From contig JAQMRL010000001.1 in the NCBI GenBank assembly GCA_035578175.1, positions 58,427,553-58,491,552 of the forward strand: a stretch of DNA of 64,000 nt, written 5' to 3'. Below the pieces are notes generated by a model that saw nothing but the letters and a program-made list of their open reading frames with translations, was not told the DNA's origin and did not search any database. This DNA is from Catonia carolina. Taxonomy: Eukaryota; Arthropoda; Insecta; Hemiptera; Achilidae. A program made the position numbers and the translations under genes. This document shows, piece after piece, positions 34,301 through 45,800 of the stretch (positions are counted from its first letter, which is position 1; each line of letters starts with the position of its first letter).

Positions 34301-34713
34301 TGAACAAGTTTGGGTGGAAAGGGCAGCTAGGTCGAGTTTTCACGGATTGTATGCTGACCTGAGATGGGATCTTGGTGAAAAAGGGTACATGAAAGACAAT
34401 ATTGGGAGAGGCTCTATGAGCATAATTTTTTAAGGCTAGAGCTTCTATGTTGTCGTTAAATTATAATCCTGCGAGGGAAGAGGGCAGGTGGATGTGTTCC
34501 CTGTGCAGTGCTCGGGAGGATGAGGGTGTCATTCATTTTATATCTAAGTGTGGGGTGTTGGCAGAATTCAGGATGAGATGTTTCGGGAGGAGAGAATTGA
34601 GTAAGGAGGAAACCATTGAGTACTTAAATGGAAAGAATTGGTTAACTCTGGTAAAGTATCTAAGAGAAGCTGGCTCGTATAGGTACCAGTTGGTAAGGGA
34701 ATTTAATGTTTAA
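31343..34713 (+). pseudogene. LINE ORF2 (endonuclease, reverse transcriptase), several frameshifts
   Basis: Five open segments in changing frames give one ordered protein. The AP-type endonuclease has NIAGLRG, FETHMEQ, ALGDFNSRIG and, after a shift, ESFSDHLPVVI (31480-32220). The reverse transcriptase has KAPGLDRIPAEFFKE, NYRGISFLNVMSKV, CFFVDLRAAFDAVN, RGVRQGCVLS and VLMYADDLVLV (32870-33580). A long post-RT region follows (33780-34433), then a zinc-knuckle-like CSLCSAREDEGVIHFISKC (34495-34560). No RNase H domain is seen. The ORF1 end and ORF2 start overlap or abut near 31343-31380. Frameshifts near 32120-32240, 33790 and 34435 make it non-functional. Confidence 0.88.
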
Positions 34714-36000
34714 ATAACTAGGAAATGTAAGGGTACTAGATGCTATGATAATTCTCTTCTCTCGGTGCGCTGGGTTTTGGGTCCTGTGGTATTGTACTGT
34801 TAATATAGTAAATGGCGCAACGAAGGTTGTTTTTTTTAAAGTTATTTCTATTGGACTTGTTTGTCTCCTTGAGTAATGAAACTTTGTGTATATTGTTTAA
34901 GAAGATTTGTGCATGTAAATATTTTGTTCTTTTTTTTATTTTTTATTTTTATAATGTAATGGTAAAGGGGACTACCAGCCGGGCAGACGACCGGGGTAGG
35001 TCATGCTGGCAAGTGTTTTGCCTAGAATAAGAAACGCAACAAAGTGAAGGTGAATTAGCATATTGTATTTCTTGGTTCAATTAATTTATGGTTTGGTTTT
35101 CTTTGCTGTATTTTATGTGTGCTAATTTGTATTTTTTGTTTCTTTTCTATTGTTTGTAAATTTAAATGGTAAATAAAAAACACTATTATTATTAACATTG
35201 CACTGTCATGTTTGTTATGCGTTTGATGAAGGGTGGGTCCCAGGTATACTAATCAAAGTAGGTAGTACGCCTACCAAGTTACAACGCGGCAACACGCTTA
35301 AGCTTCTTCCACCCCGTAGCATCTACCATTATTTTAATATTTAAAAAAATGTACCAAATAACTGGTCAATCGCTGTTCCATAATATTAATGAATTTGTAT
35401 TAAATTTTTTACACTGAATACAATGATTTTTTGAAATTGTCGAATTACTGAGCGGTTAAGGAGTTAACAGGGGTTCAGAAGTTTACTGATAACTCAAAAT
35501 TTAAATATGCTAAAAATCTAAAATTTTGTACGTACAATAACAACATACAGGTTTATATTCCGGCGAAATCTCAAATAAATCGTTCAAGCGGTGTTTGAGT
35601 TATAAGCCTCTAAATGCATCCAATGTGTTGCAGCAACAAAAAAACCGGCTCTTTTTTCTTCTCATCCTGATATCGGAATATTAATAAACACTAAAAATAT
35701 GAAACTGACATATAACAACGCAGATTGAAATCAGCTAAATTTTGGTGTATAGTATGTTAAAACTGAACCAGTGGTTTTCAAGAAAGAAGGCTCCAAACTC
35801 GGGTATCTATGATAAAGAAAACGACAATAGGCCTATGCATTTTGTGCTGCCTGTATAATAACAGGAAGTGAAAATTTTATTTCGCATTAAGGCAAGTTCT
35901 CTCCTTTCTTCAGCAGTATGAAAGACTCGGAGACCAATTTGTGTAAGTTAATAAAGATATTAATAATAAATGTTTCGTTATTGTTAATTCATTATTGTTG

Positions 36001-36103
36001 TTTGTGTATATATGTGCTCTGTGTATCATGTTATTGTTTGGATACAAAAAATAAACGCATACAATATCAATATCATGATACACAGAGCATATATATACAC
36101 AAA
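36001..36103. repeat. 30-bp inverted repeat around a 43-base loop
   Basis: The left arm 36001-36030 (tttgtgtatatatgtgctct, gtgtatcatg) is inverted at 36074-36103 with a single mismatch. Nothing is coding. Confidence 0.88.
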
Positions 36104-36818
36104 TTTTTACTTCTATCGTGGTCATCTATCGTGTGGTCATAAGCACACATACACACACACTTTTTTTTTAATGTTGTTAACCTAAAAACAAACAAAATTT
36201 ATTTTGGCCTACACATATTTACTTATATTAATACTTACAGATTGGCAGACGGTTGAGGCCATTTCCACTGGGTGTAAATATAAACGTTATCAAGAACGGG
36301 TAAAAATGAAAATATATTTTCTTGTTTTTCCTTTAGTTTTAATTTCAGTTGAAATTTTATTATTTAAAAGTATTACGTATGTTTACTTTATTTGATTGAA
36401 ATAAAGCACAATTTATTATTATTATTACCTATTAATATTTACAGGTTTTCGTCTCTCGGAAAACAGAAGAGATGACGTTCCCTAACTCTCTGCGAAGGAA
36501 ACCACTTCTTTAAGTAACAAAATTTCATTTAATTTTAACACTAGTCATAACCCACAATAGTCGCTAATAACCAAGTTGTTGATACGATTTTAAATAAACT
36601 AAAACAATATCAGTTATAAAAAATTTCATTTATAAAACTAACGAAATAAAATACAATAAAAATTCCATAGGGTAATTAGTCAATTAAAATTCTCCCTCGT
36701 ATGCGCGACTAGCGCCTCCATTGAATGTTTGTTGAAATAGTGCATCATGGGAATTCGCAGTGTGTTTTACTGTAACTCTTACCGACGAAGTAACAAAGCT
36801 TCTTACTTACTCCGTGCC

Positions 36819-36846
36819 ATAGAGTAATAAAGCTTTATTACTCTAT
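36819..36846. repeat. Perfect 28-bp palindrome
   Basis: atagagtaataaag is followed directly by its exact complement ctttattactctat, with no spacer. Confidence 0.92.
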
Positions 36847-37691
36847 GCTCCGTGCTCTTACCCGATGGTTAAAGAAAGCTACGCCTGTTTGAGTAGTGGG
36901 GTTGCATGTAGTGAATTGAACAGATGTCAACGTAGACGTATTAGAAATTTAAAAAACAGCATTCATTCGTTGACATAAGGAGGAACCAGTCATTGAAAAG
37001 ACTAGACAAATGTCTACAGAACTAAGTAAATAAAAGATTTTATTGAATTTGGCACTAATATTAATTATAATCTTAATTTTATTTTAGGTTACATTAACAC
37101 AACAGTTATTGTAATTAGGCGAAAATAAAGTAGGCGTGGCCTATGACAAGTTTTATTCACGAACATATTGAAACTTTAAACTTCATATATGAAAAGACCT
37201 TATTAATGGAAGTAATTGCCTTTTTTTAAATTTTTATTGTGAAGCTTATATCTCTTTTGGTACATACTTAGGTTTATATTTCTATTGCAGTTTTAACAGT
37301 TCATTAAAATATAATTCTTTTTCAGAACAAAATGGTTTGAGGTAGAATTTGGTTTATTAAAGCTGTTATCTGTAAATAAATATAATAAATTATATACACA
37401 CACACACATGCATGGAACATTACATTATAGTCCGTAACTACAAAAGTACCATACAACTACCATAAAAGTTTTAACCTACAAGGTCTGTTTTTGTTAGAGG
37501 ATGAGTGTGTGTTAAACGTGAGTGTCCTGTTCATGTATGTTTACTAAACTTGTGAGATACCTTTATATTTTATTGTACCAGTTAATCTTGGTTACTATTT
37601 CAATATTTTGTCTCAGGAATAGCGTTATTCTGTTGGTGTACTGTTCAACCACTTGATGATCCAGTAGTAACTTAATTTTGTTTTAGACCTA

Positions 37692-37755
37692 AATGAATTG
37701 ATTACATCTGTGATCTGGGGTAGAATGAATTGATTACATCTGTGATCTGGGGTAG
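37692..37755. repeat. Exact 32-bp tandem duplication
   Basis: The 32-base unit starting aatgaattgattacatctgt occurs twice head to tail (37692-37723, 37724-37755) without mismatches. This is a recent slippage or an assembly artefact. Confidence 0.9.
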
Positions 37756-37867
37756 ATCTGCTGTGGAAGTGTAGTAGCCTGTTGGCAAGTTAGCTCATTC
37801 ATTAACTTGGATGTTTATGTGAGATGGTATCCAAGTTAATCGTTAATGTTTTCCTGCCTTCATAGAG

Positions 37868-38545
37868 TTATGAATGGGTGCTATTATAGTATGTGGCCTA
37901 CCTCGTTTTGTGTAGTGAAATTTGTATTTCTTGAAGTGGTAGCACTTTTGGCACATAAATATTCATATATTGTACAGGTTATGAGAACTACATTAGTTTA
38001 TGGTTGTGAACAATAGGTTTTAAAAAATATTTACATATTTTACAGGTTATGTGAACATTAGGTTACCTGCATTCAACGGTTAACCATCAGCGAAATTATG
38101 TAAATCCACTAACAGGAGCCAATACACAAGCAATTGAGAGATTGTGGTTAGATGCAAAAATAAACATTCTTAAACAAAAAAAGGCATTCCGAAAGAATTA
38201 TTTCATTCGCACCTTGACCATATATCATGGAAAATTTTGAGAAAAATTGAACCTGATTTGTTTGTTGCTTTTCTCAATGACATTCACAATGTGTACCATG
38301 TGTAGACTGACTAAAAATAACTGGGTGAAAACTTATTGTATTATTAGTTATAGTATTATTTGCTATTGTGAATTATTGTATGTAATTTATGCTTTTTTCT
38401 TAATATCACATAACCTGTAAAATATGTGCATATTTACTCGCCAAAAGTGTTAGGGGGCAGTGCTACCACATCAAGAAATACAAATTTCACTAAACATAAT
38501 GCGGTAGGCTACGTACTATAATAGCACAACCTATGAATGTTTGTT
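37868..38545 (+). mobile_element. Merlin-type deletion derivative with long TIRs
   Basis: Ends of about 110 bp are inverted. On the left are gtgctattatagtatgtggc, tagtgaaatttgtatttctt and acaggttatg; on the right (from 38545 leftward) are the complements of the same blocks with one short indel. Between them 38061-38305 encodes the C-terminal end of an ISXO2/Merlin transposase (YVNPLTGANTQAIERLWLDA and, after a one-base slip in an A run, ELFHSHLDHISWKILRKIEP to a stop). The N-terminal catalytic part is deleted. It is non-autonomous. Confidence 0.8.
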
Positions 38546-38944
38546 GTTGATTATTTGTACTTGTATGATTCTTTCGTCAGTATTTGAACTATTAAATATG
38601 TTCTATTGTATAAATATTTGAAAATTTCACTAACCTTTTTCAATTTTTTAACTTTTTTCAAGGCCTTGATCCTTACGATCTACTTCCTTGTGTTTCAATG
38701 GCTCCACCAACATCAGAGTACACAAATTATCTGAAACTTTAAAACCTACAGCAGATGTAGCATCTTCAATTACCTGTTTAAAGTTGTTTAATATAGGTTG
38801 TCTAAAAGTTTTTGTTTACAGTTTTTTAAGTTCTGATGTAAGTGGATCCACCGAAACGTATGTAACTCGTTACTCAAGGTTCAAGGTAGCCAAAAAAGTT
38901 AGTGAAATTTTTAATTATTTGTAAAATAGAATTTATTTGAAATT
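38546..38944. other. No recognisable gene
   Basis: AT-rich spacer. The open frame 38688-38924 is not recognisable. Confidence 0.45.
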
Positions 38945-38966
38945 GCAGGATGCATTCTTCTCTTCT

Positions 38967-40969
38967 TCATGTACCATCTCCATTTCGGAGGTTGGCTATC
39001 ATCATTGCTATTTTAACTTTAGAAGCCACAGCCCTGAAGAGATCAGATGACCCGACATTAAACCACTCTCTCAAGTTCCTAAGCCACGATATTCTCCTCC
39101 TTCCAACAGATCTTCTCCCTACAACTTTTCCCTGGATTATGAGCTGCAGAATCCTGTATCTTGGACCTCTCATGATGTGGCCGAGATATTGCAGTTTCCT
39201 GCTCTTCACCTCACGTAGAACCTCTAAACCCTTGTTCATTCTTCTCAAAACCTCCACATTTGTCACATGTTCTGCCCATGAAATTCTCAATATCCTGCGG
39301 TAAGTCCACATCTCAAAGGCTTCTAATTTCCGCTCACACTGTACATTGAGGGTCCAAGTCTCTACACCATATAAGAGAACTGGGAACACATAGCATTTGA
39401 GCATTCGAATTCGGAGGTCTAAACTCAAATCACGGCTACAGAGCAGCTTCTTGATTTTCACAAAAGATGTGCGTGCTTTCTCAATACGACTCTTTACCTC
39501 CGAACAGAACTCCACAGAACAACTGACACTTGTACCCAAATAATCATATCTCTCCACTCTTTCCAGCCTTCTGCCCTCCACATAGAGATGTTCATTGGGC
39601 ACTTCAGTTTTGGTGACAATCATATATTTGGTCTTCTTAACATTGAGTGTCAGACCATATTCCTGACTAGCTGTGATAAACCTTATCCAACATATTCTGT
39701 AGGCTTTGCATGTTTTCAGCAAGAAGTACTGTATCATCAGCATAGCGCAAATTATTCAGAGGAATGCCATTAACTCTTATTCCACCCACCTCATTTTCAA
39801 GGGCATTGGCAAAAATTTCCTCAGAGTAGAGGTTGAAGAGGAGAGGTGAAAGAACACACCCCGTCTGACACCCCACCTAATTTCCACTGCCTTTGTCAGC
39901 TCAGATTGGATGCGGACAGCTGCACGTTGATTCAGATATAATCTTACAATTATTTGTATATCTTTTGTGTCAATGTTCTTCCGTTGTAGTGCTTCTATAA
40001 GTTGATTGTGTCTCACTTTATCAAATGCCTTATTGAAATCAATAAAACAGACGTATACATTTTGATTAACATCAAGACATCGCTGCACCAAAACATTGTA
40101 GGCAAAAAGAGCCTCCCTTGTACCACATCCATTCCTAAAGCCAAACTGAGTATCCGCTATGCCAGCCTTCAGCTTCTTATATATTCTACGGTGGATGACT
40201 TTGAGGAACATCTTTAGAGTGTGGCTCATTAGACTAATTGTACGATATTCATCACATTTTTTGGCATTCCATTTCTTAGGAAGTGTGACAAATATTGACT
40301 GAAGCCATTCTGTGGGTATTATACCTGTGTCATATATCCTATTGAACAGAGAAGTTAAGGCATTCAAATGTTTCTCCTCAATCAATTTAAGCATTTCTGC
40401 AGGTAGTTCATCAGGGCCAGGGGCTTTCCCATCTTTGGCAGACTTTACCGCTGCTTGTACTTCTTTCAGAATAGGTGGTCCAGTTTCATCTTCAGACTCA
40501 ATATAAACTTCACCCCTCTCATCATTGAACAAATTCCTAATGTATTCCTCCCACAGAATCAGTTGATCTTTAATGTCCAACACAATGTTTCCTTTTTCAT
40601 CCATTAAGATGTATGATTTATGCTTCCGCCCAACTCCAGTAAACTCTTTTATTTTTTTATGGACACGATGAGAGTCATGCAGCCTCTGCAAATTCTCTAT
40701 CTCAGCACACTTTCCCTTCAACCACTCCTCCCTGGCTTGGCGACACTTATACCTGATGTTCTTCCGCACTTCTTTATATCTCTGTCTGTTTGTACTTTTC
40801 AAGAGTCTTCTCTCTTCCAATAGCACCAATATTTCAATTGTCATCCAGTCACTCTGATGTTTCCTCCTGTCAGGTTTCAGAATCTCTCTGCAAGGTTTCA
40901 TAATAGCTGACTTAAAATTCTGCCACATGTGTTCCGGCTGACTGAGAGTTGCTGAGCTAATACTTTTTA
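38967..40969 (-). pseudogene. RTE-like ORF, reverse transcriptase and C-terminal half
   Basis: On the - strand from 40969: SSATLSQPEHMWQNFKSAIM, then the RT core with DGKAPGPDELPAEMLKLI, RTISLMSHTLKMFLKVI, VCFIDFNKAFDKVRHN, GCVLSPLLFNLYSEEIFANA and LRYADDTVLLAENMQS (the catalytic YADD box). The tail is LLYGVETWTLNVQCERKLEA, RRILRISWAEHVTNVEVLRR and MMIANLRNGDGT followed by a stop. The wild-type QG of the RVRQG motif is altered at a frameshift near 39870, and a second shift occurs near 39700. The C terminus is standard for arthropod RTE-type elements. Confidence 0.88.
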
Positions 40970-41570
40970 GCCCCCAGGGGGCACCCATTCTTATATATAT
41001 GAATGCTCGTCCATGCATATATATGTGGGTGTTCGGGTGTGGCAACCCCGGGACCCCAGCTAAGAGCTAACCTTATTTCAATACTATACACAGGTTGCTC
41101 TTACACTACACACAACAATAATACTACATCACACACACCACACTTTCTTTCAACACACACATTTACATACCCTACACACAACACATACACAAAGTTTTCT
41201 TACACACATTTATAATGCTGGCGAGGATGGGATGCGGGCTGGTCGTGCGTAACCCTTTCCGGATTGGAAGGTCTGGACTGTGGTTGTGCTGCTGTGAGCT
41301 TGCTCTGCCGAGGCTTTGCGCCATCCTTTAGCCCTTCCAGTCGCTTCGGTACTGTGGCAAGAAGTGGACCAGGGGTAAGAGTGTCGGAGCTCTTACTGCT
41401 GCGTGCGAGCCTCTGGGACGTCGGTATCAGTGGGTCAGGCAGTACCTGACTCCCCGGCCCGGATGAAATATGTGGGAGATGGCTGCCGGGAGTACTCGGC
41501 CGGGTCCTTCTTTTTACTAGGGACCTGCGGCGTGCGCGGGTCATCTCTCCGCCCGCACCCTGCTTTCACG

Positions 41571-42858
41571 ATGACTGGAAAAGCACTAAAGATAATGTCT
41601 AACAAACAATCTTCCCTTGGATGTAAAAGACTATGGTCTAGCTTGTCTGACGATAGTGATAGTGGTGTATTAAGTAACACGGACAAATTTTTCGTTGTTC
41701 GTTGTGTTGCAGAAGAAGGGTCGCTATCAAAAGTTTCCCCCTTCATTATTAACAGGTCTGTGCAGTCGGTCTGTGGCTCGCCACATTCAATTAAAAAACT
41801 AAGGAATGGTACTTTGTTAATTGAAACAACGTCTGCGAAGCAAAGTAGCAGCGTTGTTAAAATTACACAAATTGGAAGTACTACAGTCACTGTAGAACCG
41901 CACAGATCCCTCAACTCATCTCGAGGAGTGGTTTACTCTCGAGATATACAAGATATGTCTGAGGCTGAGTTATTGGAGGAGCTTACCTCCCAGAGAGTGA
42001 CGCAAGTCAAAAGAGTTATGCGTCGGGAAAATGGAATTGATGTCGGTACCCCCGACACTTATCATAACATTTTCCACCCCTCAACCTCCGGATCGCCTTA
42101 AGTTGGGTTACTTGTCTGTTCGAGTGAGGCCGTATGTCCCAAACCCTCTGCGCTGTTTTCAGTGCCAGGAATACGGACATACGAAAACAAACTGCAAGAA
42201 ACCTGCGATATGCGCAAAGTGCAGTTCACCTGACCACTTAGATAGCGAATGCACTTCTGAAAAAGAACTATGTGCAAACTGTAAAGGAAGTCATTCAGCA
42301 AGGTCTCGGGAATGCCCCAAGTATAAAGAAGAACGGGAAATTCAGAAAATTTCGTCTGAACAGAAGCTTTCCTTTCCCGCTGCCCGGAGTGAGTACAGAA
42401 AACTAAATAGCATTCGAAATGCAGTCCAGCCTGACATTTCGTTTGCAGCTGCAACTAGTGTTCAGTCTCGTGTGTCTGGTGAGTGCTCGTCATGCGTTGA
42501 GTTGAAGAGTGTTGTTGAGAACCTCACTAAACAGGTTGCTTCCCTAACTTCTGCACTTAAAGCGTTATTAAGCACCAAGCAAACAGAAATTGGTTCAAAG
42601 AGCTCAGTGTCTCAAGTGTGTAACCTTTCTGCGACGCAGAGTACAAAAGCTCAGCTGTCAAGTAAGACAGCCTCTACCTCAAAGGGAAAACCCCTTTCAG
42701 TATCCAAGACGCTTCCAGCGGAAGCGTCTAAATTTCTAAAATCTCCTCCGTCTGGGTCCAAGATCCACGATATGATAGGAGATTCATCGGCCCTAGAAAA
42801 GGGCTTTATACAAGTAAAAGGGAAAAAAGGGAAGGAGAAAATTGTGTTTGAAACGTAA
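41571..42858 (+). pseudogene. I-like LINE ORF1 (gag-like RNA-binding protein), one frameshift
   Basis: ATG at 41571 (MTGKALKIMSNKQSSLGCKR) opens a frame that reads to about 42050. A single-base indel in a C run (tacccccgac) then shifts the frame, and it continues LIITFSTPQPPDRLKLGYLS. Three zinc knuckles follow: CFQCQEYGHTKTNC, CAKCSSPDHLDSEC and CANCKGSHSARSREC (42160-42320). A Ser/Lys-rich tail ends VKGKKGKEKIVFET and TAA (42856-42858). This is the ORF1p type of I and jockey elements, which packages the element RNA. Only this indel separates it from an intact reading frame. Confidence 0.88.
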
Positions 42859-45800
42859 CTCCTCCGTTGCGAAATACCCTTTAATAGTTTAATTCAATGG
42901 AATGTTCGCGGGATCCGGTCTAGGTATGAAGATATAAAGATATTGATCCGGGATAAGTGTCCGTTTGCGCTTTGCCTGCAAGAGACGATGTTACAACCTG
43001 ATATCCGATTATCCTTTCGTGGATACGAAATGTTTAGGAAAGATTCCCTGCATGGTGGCCCTGGTGATGGGGTTGCAATATTACTTCACCAGTCAATGCA
43101 AGGGATAAGTCTGGATATCCAAACGGATATTCAGGCTGTAGCAATCAGGATAACTGTCCCGGTGTCGGTTTGCGTGTGTAATGTTTATTTACCACCAAAC
43201 ACAGACATTTCATACCTAGCCATGAGAGAATTGCTGGAACAGTTACCAGCTCCATATATCATCTTAGGAGATTTCAATGGTCACCATTATTCTTGGGGCT
43301 CCTCACTGTGCAATGGTAGAGGTCACATGGTGGAGAGGGTCCGGAGTGATTTAGACTTATGTCTATTGAACGATGGATCTGAAACATTCATGTCATCCTC
43401 AACAGGATCCTGGTCGTGCTTGGACCTTACTTTCTGTAGCCCGTCCATTGTTCCAAGGTTGATGTGGAGAGTACTGCCAGACCTGTACGGAAGTGATCAC
43501 CGACCGGTGGTGGTCGAATTTTTTGACTACCAGCCTGTCGATGACCTTCCGAAACGATGGATTGAAAAGCTTGCACGGTGGGATGAGTTTTCAAGTTTAA
43601 TGGAATCTGAATATGAAGATGATGATGATGCACGAAAGCTGTTGTCTTCCTTTGTAGAGAGGATGTCTGCAGCAGCTGCCCAGAGCATTCCTAAAACATC
43701 GGGAAAAGCACGGCGTCCGCCGGTACCTTGGTGGAATGATCGTTGTAAGGAGGCTCTTCGGGACCGCCGTAGGGCCCTGCGCATTTTTAGTCGCAGACCT
43801 ACGGATGCAAACCTGGAAGCGTACCGAAGAGCTCGGGCCTGCTGTAGGCGTGTCTTTCTTGAGAGTAAGAGGGAGTCGTGGAGCCGTTACGTTGGAGATA
43901 TTAGCAGGAGTACCCCTGTGACAACGGTGTGGAGAAAACTGCGTTCGGTATGTGGAAGGACGTCTCCACATCGAATCGCAGGGTTGCAAGCTGACGGTTC
44001 TGTGATCACATCACAGTCCGACATCGCTAACGTGATTGGTTCCTTCTTTAAATCAGCTTCCCTCACGTCTTCATATTCAGTACAGTTTCAAAATTATAAG
44101 AAAACCATTGAATCTCTTCCTTTCTTTATAGCGGACTCGAATGATCCTCTAAACATTCCTTTTTCATTGCCTGAGCTTAGAAAAGCGCTCAAAGTATCTC
44201 GAAATACCTCACCTGGAGGAGATGAAATTACACTTTCGATGATAGCGCATTTACCGGATTCTGGGTTAAGGCAACTCCTACATGTTTTTAATAAAATATA
44301 CGCTTCTAGAAAGCTTCCAAAAACTTGGAAAGAAGCAATTGTTGTTCCGATCCTCAAACCTGGTAAAGATAAAACATTGGCCTCCAACTACCGTCCCATT
44401 TCCTTGACAAGTGTTGTTTGTAAGGTCATGGAAAGAATGGTGAACAGTCGTCTCATGTGGTATCTGGAAAAGAATAACTTCCTCGCTCCTGAACAGAGCG
44501 GTTTCCGGAGAGGGAGGTCTTCGACAGACCACTTGGTGGCCCTTGAGACGGCTGTCTGCAATGCGTTTGCATTGCGGCAGCGCCTCGTTGCCATATTCTT
44601 TGATTTAAAAAAAGCATATGATACAGCTTGGCGACGAGGTATCCTCAATACCTTGCGGGATTGGGGCATCGCTGGAAACATGTTGGCCTTCATCAAGGAC
44701 TTTCTAGATGAACGATCGTTCCGTGTAAGGGTTGGTCAGTGTCTGTCCGACAGGTTTGACTTGGAAAATGGTATACCGCAAGGAAGTGTAATTAGTTGTA
44801 CCCTATTTGCGGTTGCCATAAACAATATTGTGAAAAGTTCAGTATACCCTGTTAAATGTTCGTTGTTTGTTGATGATTTTGCAATATATGTTGCATCTAG
44901 AAATGTTGTCTCAGCTGAACGAGCTCTACAGCTAACTATATACCGTCTTGAAGAATGGTCACGGCAGACTGGCTTTAGTTTTTCTCCTGAGAAGACTAAA
45001 TGCATTCAGTTTTGCCGAATACGGACTGATAATGTTCCAAGACTGTATTTAATGGGTCAGTATATCGAAGTTAGCACTGAAATCAGGTTCTTAGGTGTTG
45101 TATTCGACAAGAGACTTACATGGGTTCCGCATATTAAAGACCTACGGGCTAGGTGCTTAAAGGTGGTTGATATTCTGCGTGTTCTTACAGGTACAGGTTG
45201 GGGTGCTGATAGATCATGTATGATAAGGTTCTACAAGGCTCTAGTGCGATCACATATAGATTATGGCGCTGTAGCGTACTCATCTGCTACTCCCACTTCG
45301 CTGAGAATGCTTGACACGATCCACAATTCATGTTTACGATTGTCTACAGGTGCTTTTCGTTCTAGCCCTGTTGTCAGCATCTTAGTTGAAAGTGGAGAAA
45401 TGTCGTTACACAGACGTCGCCAGCAGCTTATATTGACGTACTTTGCCAAGTTGAAAGCTAGACCTTATCATTTTTTGCATGAGATCATTCTCAACAACCC
45501 GTGTCATGATTTGCATCTGATGAACGCCCGACAACCTTCACCATTCGGTGTAAGAGCGTTGGAGATATGCAACAACCTTGATATTGCGATTCCTCGTGTC
45601 TACCCATGTAATTCTTGTCTATTTCCACCCTGGACCATCGCTCAGTTACACTTTAACTTTGAGATGAGTAAATACTCAAAGGCAGGCACAAGCTCTGTGG
45701 TGTTTAATAGCATTTTCAGTGAGTTAGTTGAAGCTATTAAACCATCTACGGTTGTATACACTGATGGATCAAAGTCGGATGTTGGAGTTGGTTGCTCGTT

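Larger units (their letters stand above)
29771..35188 (+). mobile_element. Full-length APE-type LINE with 19-bp TSD, frameshifted
   Basis: The direct repeat ttattaacattgcactgtc occurs at 29752-29770 and 35189-35207, bracketing a 5.4-kb LINE. Its order is a 5' UTR (29771-30523), ORF1 with coiled coil and an L1-type RNA-binding core, ORF2 with endonuclease and reverse transcriptase, and a 3' UTR ending in (ATT)n, not poly(A). Both ORFs are frameshifted, so the copy is dead but structurally complete. The clade is not assigned; the L1-like ORF1 and microsatellite tail are the key traits. Confidence 0.88.
26888..35825. mobile_element. Element with ~550-bp inverted arms, split by three later insertions
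   Basis: The left arm (26888-27083 plus 28970-29318) is inverted at 35283-35825 at roughly 85% identity by eye. Paired blocks include gtttggagccttgtttcttc, aatctgcgttgtta, gagccggtttttttgttgct, aacccctgttaattccgtaa and ggaacagcgattgatcag. Removing the LTR at 27084, the MITE at 29399 and the LINE at 29771 leaves about 1.3 kb: two long arms around a short non-coding centre. This is a foldback-like DNA element of unknown family. No transposase was seen. Confidence 0.82.
35826..37867. other. AT-rich spacer with local palindromes, no gene
   Basis: Contains a hairpin at 36001-36103, a perfect palindrome at 36819-36846, a SINE-C tail fragment near 36551-36605, and a tandem duplication at 37692-37755. 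Open frames here are short and overlap the palindromes. Confidence 0.5.
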
